Assembly (NCBI RefSeq): GCF_032062135.1 | Contig: NC_092859.1 | Location: forward strand, 38,747,479-38,811,478 | Reading direction: 5' to 3' | Source: Pyxicephalus adspersus | Lineage: Eukaryota > Chordata > Amphibia > Anura > Pyxicephalidae | Length of the DNA stretch: 64,000 nt | In this document: piece after piece, positions 35,001 to 50,000 of the stretch | How positions within the stretch are numbered: position 1 is the first letter of the stretch | How the letters are laid out: each line of letters begins with the position of its first letter | Program-made: the position numbers and the translations under genes | The notes under the pieces: generated by a model | Told to the model about the DNA's origin: nothing | What the model saw: only the letters and a program-made list of their open reading frames with translations | Databases searched by the model: none

Positions 35001-38000
35001 AGAATATAGTGACACCACTCCCACAGGGGCCGTCCACTCATGGTGCTGTTTATGGAGATACTTGAATATTTTTGGGTGATGAAACAGCCTACACAATGCA
35101 AAAACATATCACCAGTTACTGTATAAATACTTTTTAAAATGCACAACACAAATCCAGTTCCGTATTTGAAGAGGTTGGGTTTGGCATATAATAGAACCTC
35201 TGTGGAATTTTTATTTTTGTCTCCATTGTCAGGACAGGAAGTGACGTTATATCTCTCCAGCATGATTGAAACAATGGTCTTCTACAAAGGTCTTCTACAA
35301 AACAAAACACATAAATCCCCTCATTTCTTGTCTTGCAGTCACAGGACTGGCAATAAGAAAACACCTCCCTAATGGACAGTAGAAAACTTGACAGATCATT
35401 GTCTTTAAAATGCATGCACGCCCGGAGATCTGACTGTTCACAGTTCACTGACTGCATGCTTCTTCCATGTTGGTGTTTTACAAAGTAGTGAAGCCAAGAT
35501 CAGGATAAAAAATTTGGAGTTTGTAGATTAAAATCAATTCATTGATTGATGGGACTCAAGGAAACAAACAACAATTTAAACACATTTGGTAGCAGAGTTT
35601 AGAGCTGTGTACAGGTTGTTTTGCTGATTATATTTCTGTTAAGAAGATTTATGACTTCATGTAATGTCAAAAAAATACATTTCTGCCACTCTGAATCTTT
35701 ACCTTACCTGTGAGAATAGTAAAAAAGTGTTTCAGTAATAAGTGCAAACATGGAGACCTCCAGGAGAACCCAATGGAATGTGGGCAGTTCCATGCCACAT
35801 AGATTGCCCCGCCACTGCATGAATGGGTACATGAGAAGGATCATGGGGATGGAAAGAAAGATTTGGCTGAAGAACACAACTTTTACTGTATGCTTTATCT
35901 TCCCAGGGTCCATCTAGACTCAGTAGATAAAAGACAATAATGTCAAACCAAGTCACACCGACTAAGAAGTAAAACAAAGATAAGGACAACACCTTTAAAA
36001 ACAGAAGTAGCAGTTTGTTTATTACTGACATGTTCTATTTACAAATAGTCCTGAAAATCAGAAAGAGGTAAAAATAAGCACTTTTCCAGAATTTAAAGCC
36101 CCATGTCCAGCCGAGACCTAGGATCCAAACTTATCCAACTGAGACATAAGTATTAGGGATCAATGTGAATATGTCTTAAACTAACATATTTCTAATAGGG
36201 CTAAAGTGCTAGCAACTTATAGAACCAATAGGTCATTGTTACTTTTTTAATCTGGTTGGCCCAGGCTGTGTATTTTACGTCTCCCCAATGAAAAGGTTAA
36301 ATTGTGTGTAAAGCTAAGACTTTTCATGTTAGAATAGAAAATGGTTTAGGCCTTGTTTTTTCTGCCTTTGAGAATGGTTGCCCTTTATAGATTCACTGCA
36401 AAAAGCAAACTACGTATCTACAATCTACATAAAATTTAACTTATCCAACAACAATGCAAACATTCCCTAAAATGATGGAATAGCACATTACACCTTAGGT
36501 TTATAGACCTAATGGCCATTTCCCAAAGAAATCATGGGGTTGTCATGGGGTGAGAGGGGAGGAGATGAACACCAGAATGTAAACAGTAAGATAAAGACAA
36601 GGGACTAGACCTCCAAGCTAGGGAGAGGGAAATGGTCACCTCCTACAGAAACCCTAAATCTAACCCTGACTCCTGTCAGTATGAATAGACCCCGAAGGTG
36701 GGAGGATTCATACACTGGAACCTAGACCCTAGGAGCCCTGAAATGCCCTAGGAGTAGTGACAGGGTATGAGACTACTGGTTCCTTCCCAGATGAACGAAC
36801 AAGCGTCTCCCTGAGGCCTAGTCACAAGGAGCAAAGGGTAACAACAAAATACAAAAGGAAGTAAACTTATCTTCAATAGAAAATGGATGAGCAGGAACTC
36901 AGGAGAGGCCCACACACCAGCTCTTCCACCTCTAAGTAGAAAATATCAACCACTTGACCTGAAGTGTAAGGCCAGGCTAAATAGAGGAATAGTAATGGTA
37001 ACAAGCTGCAGCTGAGACCAGAGGTGTGGTCATTACCAACAACAACACTGAAACAAGTGAAAGCAAAGAGACTGTCAGATAATCTCACGTGCAGCCAGTC
37101 TCTCAGATCTTCTACCCTCAGTCACGGGAGGGACCGTGACAGTGATCCAGCAAACCTGAAACGGATCTGGTCCAGGATTGAAAACATTTGCTAACACATA
37201 GCAAATGACTTTTAAGGAATCCATTCCAGGTTTGCCTAATTACCCAGCTTCACTGATGAAAGTGTACCTCTCCAGGTTTGAAGAGGTTTAACCTCCTGGG
37301 TGGTAAAAAAAACCTAGCTAATAGTGGTAACCCTAAGCCACACTTGGGGTAGCTAAAAAAAATAAAGAATAAAACTTACCTGGTATCATCGGCATCATCC
37401 AGAGTCCTGCCCTGTGTCTGTGCCCGTCCTCTGGCCCTGTCCTCTTCCTTTCAATCTGTCCCCAGGCGAGTGCACTGACGTTCCGAGGGAGTTCCCTGTA
37501 TAGTTGGTGCTTGCGTGCGAGAGCATGGCGGGAAATTCAAATTATTTTGTGATGAAATCAATACAAAATAACTGTATTGAATTCAATACAATGTAAATAA
37601 ATATATATATATATATATAATATATAGTACTGTACAGTTAAATTACAGGTTTCAGTATTTTTGATTTATGTATTCACCCTTGTTTTACCAGATTTTTGTG
37701 TTTTTTATTTAAAATTTAATATTAAATTTAATAAATATTGGACATATTTTGGTGAGTTATGCCTTGCCTAAGAATTACAGGCCTACAATGTAAAATACTT
37801 TTTCAGACAATGTACATATAAATCTGGACAGTATGTACTGCCCAGGAGGTTAATAAATCAGGCTCAATGGCTTTGTTTAGATTAGTGGTATAAACTCACA
37901 GCTTTTTGTAGGGGTTTAAAGGCTATTTTAATATCTAAAAGTCTTTTTGTACCCCCTTATATTGAAATCAGACTCTGCAAACATTTTGGGACCTATCTGG

Positions 38001-41000
38001 ATATGAAATAGGCAGCCATTATAGGTGTCTCTTCTCTTTTCCATAAAAGTCCTCTGTAATCAGGTGGGCTGAAAAAGTATGTAGCCTCCTTACTTTTTGG
38101 AAAAATCTTTCCCGCCTATCCCCATTGGGTGCTGCTCCAAATGAATGCAAAAATCCACCTGTGACAAACGCCCTCTCAGCCCTCACCCCTGCGCATAGAC
38201 TTTCCGGCATGCTCAGCAACAGTCCATGCACCAGCAGGCCGAAGAGGGGTTGGTCATGGGGCAAGGTTACTGCTCTGTTATCCCTTGCCAAACACACCAT
38301 CACAGGTAGACTGCCACCACATGCTTGGACGGAAGCACGCACCATTACCCTTGACAACTGCAGTTATGCTTCTGCTTATGTAGGGTCACCCGCTGCCACT
38401 CCAGAGAGGGATGTTTCAGAAATCACAATGTTCATAGTAGCGTTTTCAGGTTAGCAAGTTACACTTTTTCTACTTAGAGCATTCAGAGATTCAGCTTACA
38501 CTTTTTATAGTGTTTAATAAGTAAAAACATACAAAAACAGTGCATAAACAAAAACACGAAAAATAAAAAGTAATCAAAGGACAATAACTGAACAATAGCG
38601 GAGCTATAGCAGAACAATAGCAACAGCATAAAATAAAAGGGAAAACTGTGAAATAATACTTAGGTAGAGTTGGTTTTCATGGTGCAGGTTGGTATGTAAA
38701 GTTATTAGCCAGAGTCACTGGGCTCCCTGCAGTGCTCAATGTGTCAGTGCCCTTGTCCTTAGAAACAAGATGGTATATGTGAGAGCTCCCTCTGCTAGAC
38801 TTACGTGCCAACCACAGAGGTGGGACTAATACGACCATCCAATGATAGTGGGGGGGGGGGGGGGGTTACATGCTAGTGGACACTTCCAAAATGCCCCTGT
38901 TCTAGCCATTATTCATAATTCCATAAATTCAGGTTTTAGGAACTGCCAACCTCCAGAATGTTAATCAGCACAAAATAAGGAGTTCACAGAGACCAAACTA
39001 TGCATGTCTGGGACAAGTTCACAAGTACAGGGTAAATATGGTTTCCAGGCTTTCCTGAGGAGAAAGCTAGGAGACTAGTTCTTGGTCTCAAAATGCTCAC
39101 TATAATGATCCAGCTACAAATCAGTATACTTTTTTATACGGAACGGTATAGTGGAAATACAAAGATTAATAACAAATGGGGTTCAGTATACAGCTCATTC
39201 TACTAGCATTATCTGAGTTTTTTGTCACATGGAGACACAAAACTCCAACTTTTACAATGGGTGTTCTATACTAGAGGGTCTGGAAGGATGCTGGTTGTCA
39301 GATACAGAAATATCTTTATATTTATAATATTTTAAAGGGAGTTCAAGAATTAATGTTATCCCCAATATAATACCAGCCATTAGGGCTGAGTTGATTTCAT
39401 TCTTCATATGAATTTAGCCAATCTAGCAACAAGGCAGCCAAGGACAAGTGTCATCGGCTAAATTCATGCTGGATTTATGGAAAGGCAGAATCAGAAAGCA
39501 CCCAGCACTGAGAGTGATTGTTGTTTTTGTGCCTCGCTGGATTTTGAAAAGGTCAGAATTGGTAAAAAAGGCATAAAGGAACATTTTTTCTATTGCGTCT
39601 ATGGTATCATTATTTCTAGGGCATATTTAACCCTATATGGGAATGTGAAAGGGGTATTATGTACCCGGTACTCATTCCCTTTGGTAAAGGGGATGGTCAG
39701 TTCCCTATTAAGATGCCTCCCCCCCCCCCCCCCCTGCACACCCCTGGAACAGGGTTATCTTGTAAAAAAGTTATCTTGTAGGAATGAAATCCTCTCTGCC
39801 ACCTCTGGCCCTTTCGATGGTGCCTAAAAGGCATGGGCCAATTTTTTGCCAAAAGAGAAGGAGGCTACACAGTTTGGCCCCTTCATTTTTGGCAAACGTG
39901 ATAAAAGAAAATTAACGATAACAGATATTTAATCTCTTCGGTCCAATGTTAGCTGTTTTATGTAAGAGATTTAAGACTGGTAAAACTGCTTGCATATACT
40001 GTTAATCGGAACATTTTTACTTTTTTTCTTGGTAAATATACCAGAACTGAAAATGTACAAACATCCTTGTTCTATGAACAAGTCCTAATCTCCACCATTT
40101 ATACCTTCCTGCTCAATAGTTTTAATGTTACCCCCAATCCTGGGTATCTAAATAGGAATCCAACACTTTCAAATGTTCTACAAATATATTAGCCTTGGAA
40201 CTAATTTATATGTCTCAATGTTAATTACTATGTCTCAACTTAGAGGATGGCCATGCCAGTGTTCTTTTGTCTGCATTTGGTGACAATACCCCCAAATCAG
40301 ATGCATTTGGGTTAGGGTATACCAGACCATTACTAATGTTACCAATAAATATAGGGAACCATTTGCAGCGTTGCAAGACAACAAATGCCATGAGTAATGT
40401 ATTATTATTAATATTATTATTACACTGTATTTATATAGCGCCATCATATTATGCAGCGCTGTACAATGTCCGTAGTCATGACACTAACTGTCCCCCAAAG
40501 GGGCTCACAACCTTATGTCCCTACTTCAGTCATATGTCAATAATGTAGTCTTTGGTCAATTTTTGGGGGGAGAAGCAAATTAACCTTATTGCATGTTTTT
40601 GGAATGTGGGAAGAAACCCATGCAGACACGGGGGTAACCTGCAAACTCCATGCAAATAGTGCCCTGGTCAGGATTCTGCTTACCAACCTACATGCAACAG
40701 CCAAAAGGATTATTATCATGCATTAAGGACACTTGATCTTTCCTTCTATGAATTTAAACAACAAATATCTTAATTTGGCATTAGGTCTCACAGACCTAAT
40801 GCATTGTGTAGAGGCTCCCATTCACCCATACCTCATCTGGCTGTTCTAGAGCCTGCTTCACACCGCCAAAGCCAAGTAGGGATGCTTACCTCACCCGTGC
40901 AGCTGCTGGATGGAGAGGTTCCTGGAGAAGATAACGCCGAGCCGAGACCAGCTAGTTCCTCAGTTGCAGAAGAAAAGCCATGCCGTGACATCCAAGATTG

Positions 41001-44000
41001 CCGCGCTTCCACCTCTACTGAACCTGCAGCCCCAGCCTGACTCAGTTAATCAAGGGAGTCCCTGTCCCTGTGATCGCTGAAGCTGTTGCAATTATATTAA
41101 AGACTAATCTTTTAGAGGCTATAGACTCAGCCATAAACAGAGGGATACAATCCCTTAGACAAGACATCAGGGATCAGGGATTTCCTCGGCGGAAGATGAT
41201 CTCCTGCAGGCAAGGCACCATAGCAGCCATGAGCAAACAAATGAAAAGCATGAGAGAAAAAATCAATGATCTTGAAAATCACAATAGGAGGAATAATCTA
41301 CGTATTGTGGGGGTCCCTGAGACATTCTCTATGGGGCATCTCATGGAACTGTGTTCCACCACTTTACCAGCACAATTGCGACTTAATAACACATGACCAG
41401 TGGAAAGGGCTTACTGCATGGGCCAACAGAGGAAGGGGAGTAATAATCCTCGACCCATCATCGTTTGTTACCGTGACTATGTGGATAGGCTGGTCATACT
41501 ACAATCATATTGGTCCCAGCAGGAGTTACCACTGGAGGAAGCCAATCTGCTAATTTTTGAGGACTATTCAGGAGAAGTGTCTAGCAAGAGAAAATTATTT
41601 CAAAAGGTGTGTTCCGCCCTACATCAGCAACACATAAAGTTCTGCCTTGCTTACCCTGCAACACTGCATATATCCAATATTCAAGGGTCTACTACAAGGA
41701 GCCGGAATCCCTTATGGGGGAATGTTTATCTGCAGCAGACCAGACGTGAGAGATGACACCACTGGCCCAAGACCAAGAAACCATCAGACCCCCCAGATTG
41801 CCAGAATCACCCCAATCCACTAAGTCCACTGATTCAATACGCAGATCAGACCGTACTGCCAAGACACCACGCAATCCAACGCAGTCAACAAAGGACAAAA
41901 ATGACGCCAAATTCACCCAAAAGGGAAGGTTTTTGGACTTATTATCTGATAGGCGTGAAGCAATCCGTAATATTTTTTTCTTTTTTTTGACCTACGGGTG
42001 TGGATCCACAAGCGACAACACAAGCCCTTAGGATGTCCCTAGAAATAGACCATAAGTATTACCAGCTATGGGAGGAAAGGGGATTGGAGACAGTGGGTGA
42101 CTTTTTTTCCCCTGATATACCCGGACCGATAATGCTGAGACAATTAACACAATATTACGCCTCTACCCACACAGGCTTTGCACCCACTTTATTATCTACA
42201 GTTTGGGAAATACTGTAACATACAGGTACTCAACCCAGCAGGAGCAATGGTAAAGGATAGGTTTAACAATCTGCTCTCACTGGACCCACCATCCACATCT
42301 TCACTATATCCTAGACTACAAGCACTACAAGTATGCCAAACTACCTACCAAGAGTAATACTCAGGGTTGGCAGAAAGATTTTGCTATTTCTGATCTCAAT
42401 GATAAAATAATACAGAGCTATATAAATGTCAGACAATCTACTCCGTACGAAATTCGAAGGGAAACACAATTCAGGATACTTCATAGGGCCTATAAAGTGT
42501 TTCAACCTCGGAAGGCGACCAGGCATCACGCCCTAACCAGGCATACCACATGCCTGTGGTGTGACTGTGATAAGGTGACACTTAGGCATTGTTTCTGGGA
42601 TTGTAGCCAAATCCAAACACTATGGAAAGAAGTTCTCTCCTATATTAAGAGGGTGACAAACCTACAGCTAGTAGCAGGACCAGTGTTATGCCTGTTCCGG
42701 AATTGGGACATGCAGCCCTGCAATGTGCGTAAAGGAATAAAAACTTGGATATCCCTCTGTTTGCCAGCAACATGCAGGGTGATACTGTTATAATGGATAC
42801 ATATAGAACCACCTAAAATGCATCTGGTTCAATCCGCCATGCGTCTGCTATATAACAGAGATAGGCTAGAAGCAGAGACTTTAACAGGCAATGAGGTAAC
42901 AACATTTTTTGATAAGTGGTATGCGTACATGGAACACGCTCTGGAGCCAACAGAACTAGCTAAAGTTCTCCTCGAATATCGGAACTCCTCCTGGCATAAC
43001 CTGAATTATCCATCTCTTTGTTTTGAAATCGAAAACTATATCAGGTGAATCAATATACAATTATTTGGAAGTAGTATAAGACTGTGTTTTGCAACTGAAC
43101 CAGAGTATGGTGACCCCCCAAGCCCTACATCCAGGTCCTACTATTGTTTATTAGGCTTAATGATGGAAAATGTTAAAAAATGGAGGACTCAGTTGGACAA
43201 TGCGCAATTTTAATTTTAAATTTAATTTATTGTGTATGCTACCTTATATCTCTAAAGTATTGTCTTTTGCAATCTGATATTGGCCTTCTCAATATGTTTT
43301 CTAATTGCTATTTTCTATTTTTTTTTATCTACTGTTTAATTATGCTATTATTGTGCTTGGGCATTGTTTTTCTGTGGTTATAAATAAAGTTTACAAAAAT
43401 AAATCTACTTTAATTTGAAGTGGCAGTTAGAAGAAGCTCTGACTATACCTGGTGCAAATGCTTTTATTTGGGTGCAAAACCTCCTTAAGGGATAGTCTAC
43501 AAGGACTGTTTCCCCAGCATTTAACCTGAGCATTTAAAAGGCTACGTTTGAAATTACAATGAGCTAATGTACACCTGGGTTTTTAGCGGGGACATGCCTT
43601 TGAGCATTTAAGGTAGTGCTCCTTGCTGCATTTTAAAAATTGTATCTGCTTGTAAACACCTATAAACCCCCCTAAATGTTCCCATTCAAATCAATAAAAG
43701 CATTTACAAGCACTGAAAAACACTTTGAAAACAAATGGAAAAGTTTACCAATATTTAGAAGCGTTTTAAATGTCTGCTTACCTAGAAAATTTTATAAACA
43801 TCCTTGGGTTTGCTTTTAAATACTTCTATAAACTCCCATAAATGCATTAAAATTGGTATCTGCGTTTATAAGTCTTTAAAAAAACAGGCCATTTAGACTA
43901 AGCCTGGAATCACAATATTTCCCCCTCTTCCTGCAATAATTTCACCTTTTCTTACCGTTTTCCCCAACCTCTCACTATCCTTTATCCTGCACCCCCCTTA

Positions 44001-47000
44001 CCCCACCCCATTCCAATTATTTTACTATTCCATCGCCTTATCTTCTTCTTTCTGCCTTTGTCTTGCATCTAAATTTCATACTTATATCCTCTTACCCTAT
44101 TACTTCAATCTCTTCTACACCTCAACCTCCTTGTACTACATGCACAGAATACAATACCTAATTTCTGACATAAAAATATGTTCCTATACATTCTTAAAAA
44201 ATCACAGTGATATTTTGATGACATTAGATTGGATTACAGTATCTGTAATTTTTTTTCTATACTTCTCCACTGTACAGCAATAAAGCTATCCATATACTGA
44301 TTAACTGTTCCTAACCCCTATTCTAATATATATTTTACATTTAAATTCTTGTTTTGAAAAGTAAACAGCAAAAACCAAAAAGAGTCATTAAGCAGGTATG
44401 TCGGGAACCCTCCAGCTCTCTATGTTGCCTGCTGGTGGCACTGTGGTTAGGCATGACTTGCATGTGCTTCCACAGGCAACCACCAGGTGGCCTACTTCAT
44501 ATTCACTTCCTGGTTTGACAACGCCTGTGGCTCATGATTAGCAGGTCTATATATTCTGGCTTCACAAGCCTCTCATTGCCTTAGCATTGGACCTGAAATA
44601 TTGTACCAAAAACCCTTGCTGTTGCTCTGGCCACTTGCTCATTGCAATCCTGCTCTTGCTATTGTTGCCTCATTGTATATATCGGTATATAGTTTGTTGT
44701 CACTGTATATTTAAGGATTGTTGTACTATTCATTCTTTGCTGTGTTATTGAATGCATTCATTTTCACTAAACGCACGTAACCTCCTGGACGGTTCATTTC
44801 AGTCCTGATTTATATGTCTAAAAGCAGTACATTGTCTTTCATGAAAAGGTATTTTACATTGTAGGCCTGTAATTCATAGGCATAACTCAAATTTATTAAT
44901 AAACTTTAAATAAAAAACACACAAATCTGTTAAAACAAGGGTGAATAAATAAATCAAAAATACTGAAACCTGTAATATAACTGTACAGTAGCATATATAT
45001 TATAGTAATTACTTTGTATTGGATTCAATACAGTTATTTTGTATTGAATCCAATACAAAAGAATTTGAAATTTCCACCACAGACCCTGGCACGCACCATC
45101 GCAAGCACTAATGTAACCGGAAACTCCGGGGAAGGTCAGCGCACTTGCCGGGGGACTGAAGAGGACACGGCCAGAGAATGGGATCGGACAGGCAGGACAC
45201 TGAGACCAGTGAGACCAGGTAAGTCTTTATTTTTTATTTTTTTAACTACCCCAAGTGTGGCTTGGGGTTACCGCTATCAGCTGTTTTTTCACCCCAAGCC
45301 ACATTCGGGGTTACCGCTCAGAAGGTTAGCTTATCCCTGACTAGTGGCTTTATGGTGTATGCTGGCAGTGCTGGTCTCCCTCCTGTCTCTGTTGGTAGAA
45401 ACCCTGACATTATCATTTTATGCAACAACAGGTTTACTTTAAAAGCAACCAGTCATGAATAAACACTGAAGCAGTCACTTAATACCAAAAAATTAAATTA
45501 ATTAAAAATTAAATTAAATACAGAAAAATTATTTATTTGAAATATACAAAGCAGAAATGTTAGAACATGATAAAACAAGTGAACTTTGCCATGTTAAAGC
45601 CTACACAGACTCTCCTTATGTATTACTATAATGCAGTCAGGTTATATAAACAGTAATAAATATGCAAAATTATGTATCTGCTAAGCACAGTATCAAAAGT
45701 TAAAAAAAACCTACACTAGTAGGGATGTTGATTAGAGGAGAGCTCAGTTGGACACAGCAGAGCTTGTAGGAATTGACATCTGATGTTTCTATGTACTGTC
45801 AGCATAAAGTTTTTAACTCTTGTCGCAGCATTTAGCCAACAAAAATGTACCACATGTTTTACTGTGACCTGGGTTACTTTTATTCTAAACTGTATGCACA
45901 TTCAGTAAAACCTACTGGAATATTTTTTTCTGGCTGGGTTTTGTAGCGGGTAATGAAGTTTGGTTTTCCAGTTAGGTCGATCATCATTAGCACAGCATTA
46001 GGAATCCAGAATGACAACATGGGGATTAATAATAATCCTGCAGAACAGACAGAATGACAAATCATGCCCAGTGTTAGGATAATATAAAGAAATTATATAG
46101 AACATTTGTACCAATATAAGTATAATTAATAAGAATAATTGTTTTAGTTGTGCTTAAGTCACAGTTGAAACACATGAATAGGAGCCATTTTAGTTTTGAT
46201 AAGATTTGTAAGTATTTGAGCCAGTCCTGGGATGTAGGTGGGCCGGTGCCTTTATTTTTCTCTATTGGAGTAAAGCATTGCAGTTTGATCATATTCCTGC
46301 CCCCTTCATTGCTTTTTCTCCCACCTGGACAGTGAAAGAAAATTCATGGACTGATAAAGTAATCCTCCCCTTTCTTCTACTGTCACCTGGTTACAATATG
46401 TGCTTGCAGCAGTGCCTGATTTGTCATATAGACAAATTTAAGGAATTATCTGAAGCATTAAATAAATATAAATAAATAAAAAATATTAAAATAATATAAT
46501 GTACTAAATATTTTTTAATTATTACATACAGTAATGCTCTCATAAATTTTACATTTTAATGAAACTAGAGTGTGGCTGTTAAGCTTCAGAGAAGTAAAAC
46601 AAGACATACTGGCTCATAATGAAGGACCAGTTGTATGATTACTCACCCAAACAGTATAAGGCTAATTCATTTCCACCATAGTAGCTGTGCAGCTTCACCC
46701 ACTGGGCCTGCCAGAAGTCACCTGATGCTCCCCAGAAATGCTGAAGTTGTCTAAAACAGGGATAAAGTCAGGAAAATAAAATAATATATAATGGGATAGC
46801 TTGGGTTAAGGATGTCAATATTTGGTCAGTGAGACATGTATTTATTTACTGCAGCTACAATCATCTGAAATAATAAGTTGTTGCTTAGTTAAAGTACTGT
46901 ATAGCAAATAAATTTTACATTTGAATTTTTGATTGATAAAAATACCATTTACACTATTATGTATTCCAGGTAAACTAATAAAAAAATGTATCCTATAATA

Positions 47001-50000
47001 ATAAAAATGTATCCTATATTATGTAATTTCCAAATTCTACTGTTACTGTGCCACTAGGTAAATCTGCTACCACCAGGTCCTTCCCAGTGACATCGCACCT
47101 TCATCACACACATTGGCCTTCTCCTGTATACATCCTCCAGCACATACACATTGGTCTTTCCCCGGAATCCCTCCTCCAGCACAAAAGATTGCTATTTCCC
47201 TGTAGCTTTCCTCCAACACACACACATTCCTTTTTCTGTATTCCTGTATTCCTTTTTCTTGTGCCTCCTGCACTACCTCCACTGTTTATGGCTTCACAAT
47301 CCATGCTCATAACTTGAATACATTTTTCTTTTTTAATTCTCTATGTCCCCAATTGTAAAGGAATATTACTGTTTTAGTATCCTCCCACCACCCTAACAGA
47401 CCACAATCCTGCTGGCACAATCTGTGCTACCTCCACTGTCCCAAATTACCTTGTTTCATTTACAGCAGACCCATTTACTAAACACACTAAATACCCTCTG
47501 TGTATAGAGCTGAGCTTCATGTTTTTGCTTTTTATTATACAGTTTTGTAAAAGGCAATGGCTGCACAAAATTACAAATCTATTGCAGGTAAACCAGCTCC
47601 TATATACATTATGTATATGTATATGTTCTTATTTAGCCTATTGCTATGAGTTCAGCTACTAAGGGTTATTATTATTATTATTATTAACCACCTGGGCGTT
47701 ACACTGAGGTCTAGATTTCTGTACCAAAAGCGTTACACTGTTTTTCATGAATTTTTTTTTTTAAATTGTAGACCTGTAACTCACAGAAATATGTCCGAAC
47801 AGGGGTCTAGTAGATATCATGAATATAAAAAATGTTTGAAACACACAATCATGTAAAAAAAATACTTTTAATAAAATTAAATAAAATACACAAAAATCAG
47901 CTTAAACAAGAATACATAAATAAATGAAAAATACTGAAAATGCGATAATTCGGTATACTGTATAATAATATATTTTTCTAAAACTCCTCCCTAGTGTCCA
48001 ACCGTCCAACATCACACACCTATAGACAAAACCACATAAATACATTTTGTATTATTTTGTATTGGATTGGATACAGGACTTTGTATTGAATCCAATACAA
48101 AATATTTGAATTTCCCGCTACGACCCCCATCGACGGGCGCATGCACGGACATCATCCGGAATCGCCGAGGGACGCGTACGCGAACGCCGGGTATTCTAAT
48201 TCTTTCCAAACTTCTGTACTTCCATGCAAAGAGTGTTACATTTTTTGCATGGAAATTTATTTTAGATTGTAGGCTATAATTCACCAAATTACTCAATAAT
48301 TACTTATAATTCACCGAATTACCGCATAACTCACCGAAATATGTCCAAAATTTTATAAATGTAATAATAAATTTTTTTTATAAAACATAAAAAAAATCTT
48401 TAAATAAAATCTTAAAAAAAAAATCTTAAAAAAAAAAAAAATAGTGTATAATGTAATGTACAGTAGCCTATATAATATATATATAATACAATTATATATA
48501 TATTATATAAGGATTTCTTTGTATTGGACTCAATACAGCTTTTTTGTAATGAGTTTAATGCAAAGGAACTCAATACAAAATTTTGAATTTCCCGCCTCCC
48601 GCCTGCACCGACGCATGCAGCGACGTCACTGGGAAACCCCGGTGATCGTCACTGCACTCGCTGGATGAAGAAAGAAAACAGAAGACGTGTCCGGAGGAGC
48701 TGCGGGGAGAAGGTAAGTATTTTTTATTTTCGATCGACGCTGGATCATTGCAGCGGGGACCAGGTAAGTGAGGGGATTTAGAGAGTGAGAAAAGTTCGGG
48801 TTTATCGATTTTTGCAAAATCAATAGACCCGAACCAAGGTCGGGTTTGCCGGCCAGGTGGTTAATAACTACCTGGGCGGTTAGCCCATGCCTGGTTCGGG
48901 GTAAGAAAACTTGCTACTATTGGTTACCCCGAACCAGGCGTGGGGTAGCTAAAACTATAAATATGCGTTACAGTGCAATCTGATTGTCATACAACATTGG
49001 ATGACAATCGGATTACAACTGAAAAAAAATACCCTGTCCCTGCAGCTCCTCCGGACACGTCTGTCCTCTTCTGTCTTCATCCAGCGTGTGCAGTGACGAT
49101 GTCCGGGGTTTCCCAGTGACGTCGCTGCAAGCGCAGGTGCGGGCGGGAAATTTGAAATAACTTTGTATTGAACTCAATAAAAAAAAGCTGTATTGAGTCC
49201 AATACAAAGAAATCTTTATATATAATATATATATATAATTGTATTATATATATATTATATAAGCTACTGTACAGTTACATTACATTATACACTATTCTTA
49301 AAGATTTTTTTAATATTAAATTTATTAAATTTTGGACATATTTCGGCGAGTTATGCCTAAGAATTATAGCCTACAATCTAAAATAAATTTCCATGCAAAA
49401 CATGTTTTTTTTTCTTTTTGCATGGAAGTATGGAAAGAATTAGAACACCCTGCGTTCGTGTACGCGTCCCTCTGCGATTGCTGATGATGTCAGTGCATAC
49501 GTCCATCGACGGGGGTCGTAGCGGGAAATTCAGTTATTTTGTATTGGATTCAATACAAAGTCCTGTATCCAATCCAAAAAAAATTTACCACACTAGGGAG
49601 GTGTTTTAGAAAAATATATTACTATACAGTATACCCAATTATTGCATTTTCAGGATTTTTTATTTATTTATGCATTCTTGTTTAAGCTGATTTTTGTGTT
49701 TTTTTATTTAATTTTATTATTAAAGTTAATTTTTTTTTTTTTACATGATTGTGTGTTTCAAACATTTTTTATATTCATGATATCTACTAGAACCCTGTTC
49801 GGACATATTTCTGTAAGTTGCAAGTCTACAATTTAAAAAAAAAAATTTCATGTAAAACGGTGTACCACTTTTGGTACAGAAATCTAGACATCAGTGAAAC
49901 GCCCAGGTGGTTAATAATAACAATAATAAAAAATTACATTTATATAACACTAACAAATTACACAGTACAGTGCTTTAAATTGGGATAATGGGTAACTGAC

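Noticed and set aside
38019..38454. Overlapping 109-112-aa frames suggesting a gene
   Set aside because: The same sequence occurs at the end of the split LTR at 20390-20640; it belongs to the LTR family.
47048..47317. 89-aa plus-strand frame
   Set aside because: Generated by a three-unit CACACATTGG minisatellite; no homology recognised.
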